A stretch of DNA of 55,216 bases from JBPBPI01 sp050954885 (GTDB lineage Bacteria > Pseudomonadota > Alphaproteobacteria > Caedimonadales > Caedimonadaceae): NCBI GenBank assembly GCA_050954885.1, contig JBPBPI010000101.1, positions 1-55,216 of the forward strand. The letters are read 5' to 3'. This document shows, piece after piece, positions 7,577 through 15,914 of the stretch. The first letter of the stretch is position 1. The number at the start of each line of letters is the position of its first letter. The notes under the pieces are model-generated. The model searched no databases and was not told the DNA's origin. It saw only the letters and a list, made by a program, of their open reading frames with translations. Position numbers and translations under genes: made by a program.

Positions 7577-8600
7577 GAATTTTCTTTTCAAGAATACTTT
7601 TAAGCCATTTGAAAGATGCTTGGATAATACCCGGTCTTTTCCTGATATAATGATCCATATCTGCGATGCGATAATAGGTTATAGGGACACCGGCTTGTTT
7701 GGCTTTTTTAACAAAATCATCGCTGGAGCCAATGATTGTATCCTGTATGCCTGTGACAACCAAAAAAGGCGTTTTTAATCTTTGATAATCAGGGTCGAAA
7801 TAAGATTGAGCATCTGCATGATACAAATAAGTCATTCCTCCAAAAAATAAGTCCGATGTTGGATTTTGAATTGTTTCATTCATACGGTGATCATAAAATT
7901 CTCTTGATATAATCTTTTGATCACAACTAAAACACTCCTCAACTTCTTCAAGATGAGCACATTTCTGAGGATTCTCTCCAACCAATTTTTGTAAAAATAT
8001 CCATAATTCTTCACGCCATGGCCAATTGCCAGCACCACACCAATTTATCGCAGCCAGTGTTATATCTGAATATTCACCTGTTAAAGATGTCACCAAAGGT
8101 CCACCTTCAGACACACCCAAAAATATTAATTTTTTATTCCAACCAAGTGGTGGGTGTTCTTTCAAATGTTCAATGACATCCCGATGATCTTTAAGGCGTT
8201 GCGTCCGTGTGTAATGATGTAAAAATTCTTTTTTATCAATATGATCGCCGTCAATGCCCCATTGTTCGACAGAGACAACAGCAATACTCAAATCTAAAAA
8301 TTCTTTTAAAAAATAGCGATGGAAGTGAATAATACTTTCAACGTCATCAAATGATGTTGATCCGCCACAAATAATGGCTATGGGATACGTGGATACCTTA
8401 GGTTTGGTTAGATAAAAAATAATATTAGGTGCTTTTGTCTCTGTTCTTTTGGCTAAAAATCTTGATGAAGAAGGAACAAAATAACGCCTCTTTTGATCAT
8501 ATTCTGAATCTGTGAATTTATAGGGCGTAATTTCTATATCTTGAGAACAAAATAAAGAACTTATTGATAATAAAATAAGTATTAATTTTCTATAAAACAT
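7551..8600 (-). CDS. Secreted alpha/beta-hydrolase
   Basis: The 349-residue product has an N-terminal signal sequence (residues 5-19; Cys18 follows SSLF, a poor lipobox). The alpha/beta-hydrolase triad is complete: nucleophile Ser164 in GVSEGG, Asp287 in TGIQDTI and His317 in ADMDHY. A glycine pair in IICGGST near 80 could form the oxyanion hole. It probably hydrolyses an ester or peptide-like substrate in the periplasm or outside the cell; the substrate is unknown. It overlaps the acetyltransferase start by 26 bases. With the Nudix-like and coiled-coil proteins it adds to a set of exported accessory proteins in this island. Confidence 0.8.
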   Translation of the reverse strand: MFYRKLILILLSISSLFCSQDIEITPYKFTDSEYDQKRRYFVPSSSRFLAKRTETKAPNIIFYLTKPKVSTYPIAIICGGSTSFDDVESIIHFHRYFLKEFLDLSIAVVSVEQWGIDGDHIDKKEFLHHYTRTQRLKDHRDVIEHLKEHPPLGWNKKLIFLGVSEGGPLVTSLTGEYSDITLAAINWCGAGNWPWREELWIFLQKLVGENPQKCAHLEEVEECFSCDQKIISREFYDHRMNETIQNPTSDLFFGGMTYLYHADAQSYFDPDYQRLKTPFLVVTGIQDTIIGSSDDFVKKAKQAGVPITYYRIADMDHYIRKRPGIIQASFKWLKSILEKKIHDNSQSQF

Positions 8601-8661
8601 TAAAGACTATCCATTCGTGTTACTAAATATTTTTCAAAAGTCACAAATTTTGACAATGTTT

Positions 8662-9174
8662 TTAATAAAGTCTGTTTAAAGACTTTAAAAAAACATAGAA
8701 CGCCCCATCACCACCGTGGGCTTGTTTGGCATAGGTAATTTTCTTGATATATTGATTTAAAGGGGGAGACTTTAACCAAAATGGCACCATCTTGACCAAA
8801 CGAGGGGCATCTGAGAAGGCTTTTCCCAAACTTTTGCCTGTGATAATCAAAATAATTCGATGATCAAACTGAACGGCCTTTTCAATAAATCGGATTAAAA
8901 TAGGGTAAGCATCTTTAATAATTTCACCATGAAGATCCAACGTGGCATCAATGGATGATTTATTCAGATTTTTTTGATACTTATCCACAGAAGCAGTAAC
9001 TGATAAGGCGGTGGACGCAAACTCTAAGGGTAAAAAAGGGTGTGATTTTAACTCAAATCTTTGAGCAATGTGGACTTTTTTATGAGACCATGAAATAAGA
9101 TTGCGATCTTTGGCAATCAATGGCTTAACCGTTTGACTGAACTTTCGCCAGTCATCATCATCTGAAGATGTCAT
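8662..9174 (-). CDS. Smr-domain protein
   Basis: This 170-residue protein carries a C-terminal Smr domain (about 75-168) with the hallmark TLDLHG motif (78-83) and the second motif HGGDGAFYVFLK. Bacterial stand-alone Smr proteins are thought to be nucleases or nucleic-acid binders related to the MutS2 C-terminus. The N-terminal 70 residues are charged and linker-like, starting TSSDDDDW. It lies 12 bases downstream of the Tim44-like gene. In many alphaproteobacteria the order is Tim44-like, mltA, smr; here mltA is absent from between them. Confidence 0.88.
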   Translation of the reverse strand: MTSSDDDDWRKFSQTVKPLIAKDRNLISWSHKKVHIAQRFELKSHPFLPLEFASTALSVTASVDKYQKNLNKSSIDATLDLHGEIIKDAYPILIRFIEKAVQFDHRIILIITGKSLGKAFSDAPRLVKMVPFWLKSPPLNQYIKKITYAKQAHGGDGAFYVFLKSLNRLY

Positions 9175-9186
9175 CTCTTAAATCAT

Positions 9187-9828
9187 TTAAACCGTCGTTT
9201 TAACCAAAATCCAATTGGGATTTCGACTTGAAAGAGACCGTTCAAACACCCAAGTGTCGATCAATTGTTCAATTTGTTGAGGATTACCATCGATGATCTC
9301 ACCTTTTTTGTCTCGAGTGATGTGAATTTGTTCTGTTTGAAATGTCACAGTCAGCAGAGCTTTTTGGTCCTTAATCTCACCATCTGTCAGATCAACAGAT
9401 TCAAATTTTACAAGGGTTGTCTCTAAAACTTCGCCGTGCTTCTCTCTTTCTTCAATACTTGCTTTAAATTCATCAAAAACGTCAGGCGCCAACAAATCTT
9501 TTAATGTTTTTAAATCGTTCTTGGCAAAAGAGTCGATGATTATTTCAAAAGCTTGTGTAGCACCACTCAAAAAAGATTTAAGGGTAAAACTTGGATCAAA
9601 TTGTTGAATCTCTCTAATTGCAGCTTGCACAGCCTCAGGCAATGCGGATATTGCCTCTGGTACGTCAGGTACCTCAGAAACTGTTTCAGGCGTCACAGGC
9701 GAATTTACACTTTTGGATTCAGACGAAGGCTCAAATCCAACCTTCTGTCCTAAGGTGATATAAAGTTTATAGATCAAGAAGCCAGTGACGGCGGCTAAAA
9801 TAATAAGTTTAAAAAAATCTGATGGCAT
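9187..9828 (-). CDS. Tim44-like domain protein (TimA)
   Basis: The protein is 213 residues long. A membrane segment at about 7-23 is followed by a Pro/Glu/Val-rich linker (30-65) and a C-terminal Tim44-like domain (about 75-213) with FLSGATQAFEIIIDSFAKND, FDEFKASIEEREKHGE and a final NPNWILVKT. Alphaproteobacterial members are regarded as inner-membrane relatives of the mitochondrial import subunit Tim44. The divergent neighbour is secB, the arrangement usual in this class, which supports a link to protein export or membrane assembly. Confidence 0.9.
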   Translation of the reverse strand: MPSDFFKLIILAAVTGFLIYKLYITLGQKVGFEPSSESKSVNSPVTPETVSEVPDVPEAISALPEAVQAAIREIQQFDPSFTLKSFLSGATQAFEIIIDSFAKNDLKTLKDLLAPDVFDEFKASIEEREKHGEVLETTLVKFESVDLTDGEIKDQKALLTVTFQTEQIHITRDKKGEIIDGNPQQIEQLIDTWVFERSLSSRNPNWILVKTTV

Positions 9829-9916
9829 TTTAATTTAATTTCTCATGGACAAATTGTGGATTCATCGTAACATACGCCAGTATATCATATTAAACTTTAA
9901 AAGGAGAATAACGATC

Positions 9917-10405
9917 GTGGCTCAAAATAATTCCCAAGATCAACAACCGGCCCTTCCGCCTTTAAAAATACTGAACCAGTATATTAAAGATCTATCTTTT
10001 GAAAATCCAAATCCTGAAAAAAGTTTCCAAGATTCAGATGAAGCCCCTGAAATGAACTTAAATTTAGATATTCAAGCCAAAAATTTAGAGCAAGATATCT
10101 TTGAAATTACCCTGCATTTGACAGCGGACGCCAAAAGATCTGATTATTCTCTTTTTATCGTTGAGCTGCAATATACAGGAATTTTTCAATTAAACAATGT
10201 ACCTCAAGAGTCTGTCCATCCTCTTTTGATGATTGAAGGCCCCCGTCTTCTTTTCCCAACAGTTCGTCATGTGGTGGCCAATACAACGCGCGAGGGAGGA
10301 TTTCCAACGTTAAATCTAGAATCCATTGATTTTGTTGATTTATATCGCAGACAGTATATCGAGCCTCAACAAGATCAGACTAATGCAGCCAAATTGGATT
10401 CTTAA
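9917..10405 (+). CDS. secB: Protein-export chaperone SecB
   Basis: SecB is a cytoplasmic tetrameric chaperone that keeps preproteins unfolded and hands them to SecA. I place the start at GTG 9917 because AAGGAG lies at 9901-9906, ten bases before it, and because SecB alignments begin just before the PPLKILNQYIKDLSFENP segment; an ATG at 9845 would add 24 basic residues not typical of the family. The 162-residue product contains HPLLMIEGPRLLFPTVR and the C-terminal FVDLYRR. Its 3' end overlaps that of the convergent dnaQ by 26 bases. The many exported proteins in this window need such a chaperone. Confidence 0.95.
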   Translation: MAQNNSQDQQPALPPLKILNQYIKDLSFENPNPEKSFQDSDEAPEMNLNLDIQAKNLEQDIFEITLHLTADAKRSDYSLFIVELQYTGIFQLNNVPQESVHPLLMIEGPRLLFPTVRHVVANTTREGGFPTLNLESIDFVDLYRRQYIEPQQDQTNAAKLDS

Positions 10406-11060
10406 CCTTTTGTAAGAATTCAACATGATTTTTTTGCTCCGCCTCGTTAGGTGTAAAATTACGCTTCAGGCGGGGTGAAAAGTTCATTGTCTTTACCATG
10501 GTCGATGGCTTATTTTCGCGCGTCTCTGCATCCAACAAAAGATTATTTTGCCGGCCCCCGGTGAGTTCCAAATAAACTTGTGCCAAAAGTTCAGCATCTA
10601 ACAAAGCACCATGTTTTTGACGCTTTGAATTGTCAATTTTAAAACGTTTACAAAGAGCATCAAGAGAATAAGGTGATCCAGGAAATTTATTTTTGGCCAT
10701 CGTCAAGGTATCAATGGCTCGTCCGTAGGACAATGTTTCTTGCCCCACCATGTTCAATTCAGCATTTAAAAATTTCATATCAAATCGCGCATTGTGGATA
10801 ACTAAAGGAGAATCCTGAATAAAGTCTAAAAATTCTTGATACAGGTCTCGAAATGGTTTCTCAAGGGCTAAAAGTTCTGCAGACAATCCATGAACACGAA
10901 AAGCTTCAATCGGCATGTCACGTTCAGGATTTACGAGCTTATGATAAGTTCGACCTGTTGGCAGACGGTCAATCAATTCAATACAGCCGATTTCAGCAAT
11001 TCGGTGACCTTCTGAAGGTTCAAAGCCAGTGGTTTCTGTATCCAGCACAATTTCGCGCAT
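10380..11060 (-). CDS. dnaQ: DNA polymerase III subunit epsilon (3'-5' proofreading exonuclease)
   Basis: The 226-residue protein has the three exonuclease motifs of the DEDDh class: Exo I with Asp7 and Glu9 (LDTETTG), Exo II with Asp94 (HNARFD), and Exo III with His150 and Asp155 (KHGALLDAELL). It removes mismatched 3' ends during replication as part of the polymerase core. A C-terminal stretch of about 40 residues is the expected tether to the alpha subunit. It is encoded 16 bases downstream of coaE, reading away from the origin. Confidence 0.95.
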   Translation of the reverse strand: MREIVLDTETTGFEPSEGHRIAEIGCIELIDRLPTGRTYHKLVNPERDMPIEAFRVHGLSAELLALEKPFRDLYQEFLDFIQDSPLVIHNARFDMKFLNAELNMVGQETLSYGRAIDTLTMAKNKFPGSPYSLDALCKRFKIDNSKRQKHGALLDAELLAQVYLELTGGRQNNLLLDAETRENKPSTMVKTMNFSPRLKRNFTPNEAEQKNHVEFLQKVKNPIWLH

Positions 11061-11076
11061 TAAAAATAATCCCTTT

Positions 11077-11670
11077 TCAATTTTTGTTTAGACAATGAAG
11101 CTCTAATAAACGTCTTAATTGTTGAAAAGTATGAAGACGTCCATAACTGGTATCAAGGATAAAATCAGCAAGTTTCTGTTTTTGTGCCTCAGGCCACTGT
11201 CGTGCCCAAAGCGTGGCAAATTTATTTTCTGTCATACCCTTACGTGCCATCACGCGATGGTACTGAATATCGTGCTGGCAAGTCACAAGCAAGACCTTAT
11301 CACATTTATTTTGCCAATGAAGCTCAAAAAGTAAGGGTATTTCAAGCACAATTATTGATTTTTTTTCAGATTTTGCTTGATCGATATCCCAAAGATGTCT
11401 TTTTTCAACTTCAGGATGAATAATTTTTTCAAGATTTTTTAAAAAGTCAGGATTTTTTACAATAAATTGACTTACTTTGTATTGTGTAATTTCACCAAAA
11501 TTTTTGGGTAAATTTTCAGCAATTTTTAATTGGATATCTTTTTCTTGATACAAAGCCGCAACAATATTATCCGATGAGCTAATGGGACAATCAAGGCGTC
11601 GCAACATCTTAGCCAGAGTTGATTTTCCGGCCCCAATGGATCCTGTTAGACCTAAAATAATCAGAATCAA
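11077..11670 (-). CDS. coaE: Dephospho-CoA kinase
   Basis: CoaE phosphorylates dephospho-CoA on the ribose 3'-OH, the final step of coenzyme A synthesis. The 197-residue protein opens with the CoaE-type P-loop GLTGSIGAGKST (7-18), followed by DNIVAALYQ, the conserved IIHPEVEKRH segment and IVLEIPLLFE. Length is normal for the family. It is the first gene to the left of the origin and is divergent from hemE, so its promoter must lie inside or next to the origin region. Confidence 0.94.
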   Translation of the reverse strand: MILIILGLTGSIGAGKSTLAKMLRRLDCPISSSDNIVAALYQEKDIQLKIAENLPKNFGEITQYKVSQFIVKNPDFLKNLEKIIHPEVEKRHLWDIDQAKSEKKSIIVLEIPLLFELHWQNKCDKVLLVTCQHDIQYHRVMARKGMTENKFATLWARQWPEAQKQKLADFILDTSYGRLHTFQQLRRLLELHCLNKN

Positions 11671-12058
11671 CTCTTTCTTTGATTAAAACTTCAGCAATCT
11701 ACCATACTTGAAACCTCAAAAAAGATAAAAAATACTTTCTTTTTAAGACAAAAAATTAAGTCATTTTTGCTGACCTAAAATAACTTGGGATAACTTGTGG
11801 ATAATAAGGGGATAAAATTGTTGTATTTTAAAAAGGTGAAACTTATCCTCAATTCAAATAATTTGTAAACATGTTATCCACAGAGGGATAAGTCTGGATA
11901 AAATTGTGGATAATTTTATTTTCTTTCAAAAATGTGAGAGATTTGTTAGGGTTAGTCAACTTATAGATTGGGGATAAATTTTGTACCATACCCTTGAAAA
12001 CTTTATCCTCAGGACCAACTACCACATAAACCTTATATATATCTTAAGAGTATTTTAG
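11671..12058. other. oriC: Probable chromosomal replication origin (oriC)
   Basis: This 388-base AT-rich gap separates divergent coaE and hemE. It holds three perfect DnaA boxes (TTATCCACA or complement) at 11796-11804, 11874-11882 and 11905-11913, plus one-mismatch copies at 11843-11851 and 12003-12011 (TTATCCTCA) and 11893-11901 (TCTGGATAA). In alphaproteobacteria such as Caulobacter and Rickettsia the origin lies next to hemE, with parAB and parS a few kilobases away; both conditions hold here. Genes run away from this gap on both sides. AT-rich stretches at 11701-11760 and 11914-11935 could serve for unwinding. No clear CtrA motif (TTAA-N7-TTAA) was seen. Confidence 0.82.
11796..11913. 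promoter_or_regulatory. Cluster of three perfect DnaA boxes
   Basis: Boxes at 11796-11804 (minus), 11874-11882 (plus) and 11905-11913 (minus) match TTATCCACA exactly. The last two face each other 22 bases apart. A one-mismatch box at 11893-11901 lies between them, so DnaA could load densely on 11874-11913. DnaA-ATP binding here is the expected trigger of origin opening. Confidence 0.8.
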
Positions 12059-13096
12059 ATGATGTCTTCGGGAAAATTTTTAAATGTGCTTCAAGGAAGG
12101 ATTGAAACACCTCCTCCTGTCTGGTTAATGCGTCAAGCAGGACGTTATTTGCCTGAATACAGAAAACTGCGACAACAATGCCCTCGATTTATGGATTTTT
12201 GCTTTACACCTGAACTTACAATTGAAGCTACTCAACAGCCCTTAAGACGGTACAACTTTGACGCAGCGATCTTATTTTCAGATATTTTAACAATTCCTCA
12301 TGCCTTGGGCCAAAAGGTTGATTTCATCGAAGGAAAAGGACCTAAACTACCGCCCATAAGATCTATTGAGGATGTGAAAAGACTCAACTTTGATAAATTT
12401 TTAATCACTTTAAAGCCTGTTTTTGAAACACTTCAGGGTTTGAGGAAAGTTTTACCTCAAGAGACTGCACTCATTGGGTTCGCCGGAGCACCTTGGACAA
12501 TTTTTGCTTATATGGTGGAAGGCGAAGGTAGCCGAACGTTTTCTAAAGCGATTCAATTTTTTTATCAACAACCTCAAGCGGCTCATGCTTTGATGGATAT
12601 CATTTGTCAAGCAACCGAAATTTATCTTGAAGCTCAAATTCAAGCTGGTGCTCAGGCATTGCAATTATTTGATTCTTGGGCAGGGGCTGTGCCTTATCCT
12701 TTGATAAAAGAGACCATCTATGCACCCACCTATCGAATTTTAAAATTTTTAACATCGAAATATCCTTTAATTCCGATCATTTGTTTTCCCAAAGGTTTGG
12801 GAGAAAAATTACCTTATTTTGTTGAACAAACACAAGCAAAAGCCTTAAGTTTGGACGCACAAGTTGATTTAGATATTTTATTACCCCAATTGCCAAAATC
12901 TTTGCCGTTACAAGGAACTCTTGATCCCCAAGTTTTAATTGCGGGGGGTGATTTATTGAAAAGGGAAGTCTCTCGAATTCGAAAATGCTTTGAAGGGCGT
13001 CCTCATATCTTTAATTTAGGTCACGGTATCACGCCAGAAACGCCGCCTGAGCATGTTGAAGACCTTATTCGCTATCTTCGCACAGAAAGTATGTAA
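12059..13096 (+). CDS. hemE: Uroporphyrinogen decarboxylase
   Basis: HemE removes four carboxyl groups from uroporphyrinogen III to give coproporphyrinogen III. The 345-residue protein shows the substrate-binding signature WLMRQAGRYLPEYR (22-35), GFAGAPWT near 140, FDSWAG near 203 and the C-terminal FNLGHGI with its conserved His. Tandem ATGs at 12059 and 12062 give a choice of one residue. It starts the heme cluster immediately right of the origin and is followed by hemH after a single base. Confidence 0.96.
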   Translation: MMSSGKFLNVLQGRIETPPPVWLMRQAGRYLPEYRKLRQQCPRFMDFCFTPELTIEATQQPLRRYNFDAAILFSDILTIPHALGQKVDFIEGKGPKLPPIRSIEDVKRLNFDKFLITLKPVFETLQGLRKVLPQETALIGFAGAPWTIFAYMVEGEGSRTFSKAIQFFYQQPQAAHALMDIICQATEIYLEAQIQAGAQALQLFDSWAGAVPYPLIKETIYAPTYRILKFLTSKYPLIPIICFPKGLGEKLPYFVEQTQAKALSLDAQVDLDILLPQLPKSLPLQGTLDPQVLIAGGDLLKREVSRIRKCFEGRPHIFNLGHGITPETPPEHVEDLIRYLRTESM

Positions 13097-13097
13097 G

Positions 13098-14111
13098 ATG
13101 ACGCGTAGAGCAATTGTCATGGTAAATTTAGGGGGTCCTAATTCTCTTGAAGCGGTTGAGCCTTTTTTACGAGAATTATTTCGCGATCCTGCCATCATAC
13201 GCTTGCCTGTTTTTCTCCGCGAACCTTTGGCTTGGTGGATTGCCAAAAGAAGACGGTCAAAATCTCAAGCTATTTTTAAAGCGATTGGTGGATATTCGCC
13301 TTTACTTGAAAATACGCAAGCGCAAGCGCAAGCGTTAGAACACCATTTGGGAGATGAGTTTCGTGTTTTTATAGCCATGCGTTATTGGCATCCTTTTACA
13401 GCTGAAACTTTAAAAGAAGTGATAGATTATAAGCCTGATCAAGTTATCTTATTGCCACTTTATCCACAGTTTTCAACCACAACCACTGCTTCTTCGTTGT
13501 TATGTTGGACACATGAAGCTCAAAAAATGAATTTTAATTGTCCCACTTCGACCGTGGGATGTTACTACACCCATGAAAAATTTATTGATGCTGTGGTAGA
13601 TCTCATTAAAAAATCCTCAAAAGATATTCAAGATCTGTCATCTTATCATCTTTTATTCACAGCTCATGGCCTTCCTGAGCGTATTGTTCAACAAGGTGAT
13701 CCCTATCAACGTCAAGTCGAGGCAACAGTTGAGGCTGTCTACCATAAATTAAATTCTTCAATGCCCTATACCATTTCTTATCAATCCCGGGTGGGGCCCT
13801 TAAAGTGGATTGGGCCTTCTTGTGAACAAGAAATTCAACGATTGGGACAAGAAAGTAAAAATATTTTTCTCATTCCCATTGCCTTTGTGTCAGAACATTC
13901 CGAAACTTTGTATGAACTTGACATTCAATACAAGGCCCTGGCGCAAGAATCAGGTGTTTCTGCTTTTATCCGCGTGCCCACTGTTGAGACGCATCCTTTG
14001 TTTATTGAATGTTTGGCAGATTTGGTTAAAAGTGCATTACAAAAAGAAATTTTTTATTGCTCTACACAATGTTTGCCATGTTGGTGTCAAAACCTTAAAA
14101 AAGTATCTTAA
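13098..14111 (+). CDS. hemH: Ferrochelatase
   Basis: HemH inserts ferrous iron into protoporphyrin IX at the cytoplasmic face of the membrane. I start it at ATG 13098, one base after the hemE stop, because the family begins with a short basic stretch before VMVNLGGP; an upstream ATG at 13053 inside hemE would add 15 foreign residues. The 337-residue protein contains catalytic His in LLFTAHGLPERIV and the SEHSETLYELD acidic motif. A Cys-rich tail (CSTQCLPCWC) at the C-terminus could be a metal ligand set, as some ferrochelatases carry an iron-sulfur cluster, but this is only a suggestion. Confidence 0.94.
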   Translation: MTRRAIVMVNLGGPNSLEAVEPFLRELFRDPAIIRLPVFLREPLAWWIAKRRRSKSQAIFKAIGGYSPLLENTQAQAQALEHHLGDEFRVFIAMRYWHPFTAETLKEVIDYKPDQVILLPLYPQFSTTTTASSLLCWTHEAQKMNFNCPTSTVGCYYTHEKFIDAVVDLIKKSSKDIQDLSSYHLLFTAHGLPERIVQQGDPYQRQVEATVEAVYHKLNSSMPYTISYQSRVGPLKWIGPSCEQEIQRLGQESKNIFLIPIAFVSEHSETLYELDIQYKALAQESGVSAFIRVPTVETHPLFIECLADLVKSALQKEIFYCSTQCLPCWCQNLKKVS

Positions 14112-14113
14112 AA

Positions 14114-14563
14114 ATGGCTGATTTTTTTTCATCTTATTATCTTGTTTTAAAAAGTTTTCATATCATTTTTGTGGTGTGTTGGATGGCTGCCTTGTTTTAT
14201 TTGCCGCGTCTTTTTGCCTATCACGCTCGTGTCGATCCTCAATCTGAAAGCAGTGAATTGTTTAAAATTATGGAAAGGCGTTTGGTCCGCATTATCATGA
14301 CACCTTCGATGTTGGGCACTTGGATTTTTGGGCTTTGTTTGTTATGTGTCCCGGGTATGTTATCTTCTCCCTTTGGTTGGTTTCATGTCAAATTACTTTT
14401 AGTTTTAATTATGACGGCTTTTCACGGTATTGCTGTGAAATGGATGAAAGATTTTTCTGTTGGCAAAAATACTAAATCTGAAACCTTTTACCGCGCTATA
14501 AACGAGGTTCCAACCCTTGCCTTTATTTTTATTGTATTTCTTGTTGTCATAAAGCCATTCTAG
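14114..14563 (+). CDS. hemJ: Protoporphyrinogen oxidase HemJ
   Basis: HemJ is the membrane protoporphyrinogen oxidase used by most alphaproteobacteria in place of HemG or HemY. The 149-residue protein has four predicted membrane helices and the signature SFHIIFVVCWMAALFYLPRLF with its conserved His (residue 16). Further conserved features are PSMLGTWIFG and FHVKLLLVLIMTAFHG. It begins 2 bases after hemH. Its place between hemH and rho is typical for the class and completes the last steps from uroporphyrinogen III except coproporphyrinogen oxidase, which is not in the window. Confidence 0.93.
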   Translation: MADFFSSYYLVLKSFHIIFVVCWMAALFYLPRLFAYHARVDPQSESSELFKIMERRLVRIIMTPSMLGTWIFGLCLLCVPGMLSSPFGWFHVKLLLVLIMTAFHGIAVKWMKDFSVGKNTKSETFYRAINEVPTLAFIFIVFLVVIKPF

Positions 14564-14654
14564 GTATATAGGTTATAAGTGGCTCTAAATTTTAACCACA
14601 TCTTGAATTGAAGATTTCCCCAACGTATATGTTCAGAGTAAAAAAGAAAAATTT

Positions 14655-15911
14655 ATGAATATCCGAGACTTAAAACTAAAATCTCCCGCAGAGCTTTTGG
14701 CACTGGCAGAAGAACTTGAAATTGAAAATGCAAATAGTAAAAGAAAACAAGATCTTATCTTTGATATCTTAAAACAACTTGCTGAGAAAAAAGTCTCAAT
14801 TTATGGCGAAGGCATTTTAGAAATTTTACAAGACGGCTTTGGATTTTTACGTTCGGCTGAAATGAATTATTTTCCAGGTCCCGATGATATTTATGTCTCG
14901 CCCAGTCAAATTCGTAAACTTAGTTTGCGCACAGGTGATACAGTTGAAGGGGAAATTAGATCCCCTAAAGATGGCGAGCGATATTTCGCTTTAAAGACAT
15001 CAAATAAAATTAATTTTATGGAACCTAATGAGGTGCGTCATCGCATTAATTTTGATAATTTAACCCCACTTTATCCAGAAAATCGTTTTAAACTTGAAAA
15101 CACAATCAATCCAGCGTCAGATTTGACAACTCGGGTGATCGATTTGGTGGCACCCATTGGTAAAGGGCAACGTGCTTTGATCACAGCACCGCCACGCTCA
15201 GGTAAAACAATCATGTTGCAACAAATTGCCCATGCCATTACGGCTAATGATCCAGACACTTATTTAATTGTTTTACTCATTGATGAACGACCTGAAGAAG
15301 TAACTGATATGATTCGCTCTGTCAAAGGTGAAGTTGTCAGCTCAACTTTTGATGAACCAGCTACGCGACATGTACAAGTTGCTGAAATGGTGATTGAAAA
15401 AGCCAAAAGATTGGTTGAGCATAAACGTGATGTGGTCATTCTTTTGGATAATATTACCCGTCTTGCCCGTGCTTACAATACGGTCGTGCCGTCTTCTGGT
15501 AAAGTTTTAACAGGTGGTGTTGATGCCAATGCTCTGCAACGCCCTAAGCGTTTTTTTGGGGCAGCGCGTAATATCGAAGAAGGTGGGTCTTTAACCATTA
15601 TTGCAACAGCTTTGGTTGAAACAGGCTCCCGAATGGACGAAGTTATTTTTGAAGAGTTTAAAGGAACAGGTAATTGTGAAATTGTCCTAGATCGCAAACT
15701 TTCTGATAAAAGAACCTTTCCTGCCATTGACATTACCCGCTCTGGAACACGTAAAGAAGAACTTCTCGTGGACAAAAATGCTCTTTCTAAAACTTGGGTA
15801 TTAAGACGTATTTTATCTCCAATGGGCACTGTAGAGGGACTCGAATTCTTGCTTGATAAACTGCGTCAAACTAAAACCAATGAAGATTTTTTCTCCTCTA
15901 TGAACACTTGA
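14655..15911 (+). CDS. rho: Transcription termination factor Rho
   Basis: Rho is the hexameric RNA helicase that ends transcription on unstructured RNA. The 418-residue protein has the N-terminal helical domain (LKSPAELLALAEEL), a cold-shock RNA-binding fold (GFGFLRS near 62, YVSPSQIRKL near 81), the P-loop TAPPRSGKT (177-185), VLLIDERPEEVTDM and the secondary RNA-binding loop region SSGKVLTGGVDANAL. All key parts are intact. It follows hemJ after about 90 bases, enough for its own promoter, and is followed at 3 bases by rsmG. Confidence 0.97.
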   Translation: MNIRDLKLKSPAELLALAEELEIENANSKRKQDLIFDILKQLAEKKVSIYGEGILEILQDGFGFLRSAEMNYFPGPDDIYVSPSQIRKLSLRTGDTVEGEIRSPKDGERYFALKTSNKINFMEPNEVRHRINFDNLTPLYPENRFKLENTINPASDLTTRVIDLVAPIGKGQRALITAPPRSGKTIMLQQIAHAITANDPDTYLIVLLIDERPEEVTDMIRSVKGEVVSSTFDEPATRHVQVAEMVIEKAKRLVEHKRDVVILLDNITRLARAYNTVVPSSGKVLTGGVDANALQRPKRFFGAARNIEEGGSLTIIATALVETGSRMDEVIFEEFKGTGNCEIVLDRKLSDKRTFPAIDITRSGTRKEELLVDKNALSKTWVLRRILSPMGTVEGLEFLLDKLRQTKTNEDFFSSMNT

Positions 15912-15914
15912 TAA

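Noticed and set aside
11743..11759. TTAA-N9-TTAA as a CtrA site in the origin
   Set aside because: CtrA half-sites need a 7-base spacer; this one has 9 and lies in A/T runs.
13460..13468. Isolated perfect DnaA boxes in coding sequences (5569, 7364, 8981, 10793, 13460, 39887) as origins
   Set aside because: Single copies outside the cluster; a nine-base AT-rich motif is expected a few times by chance, so they are noted only as possible titration sites.
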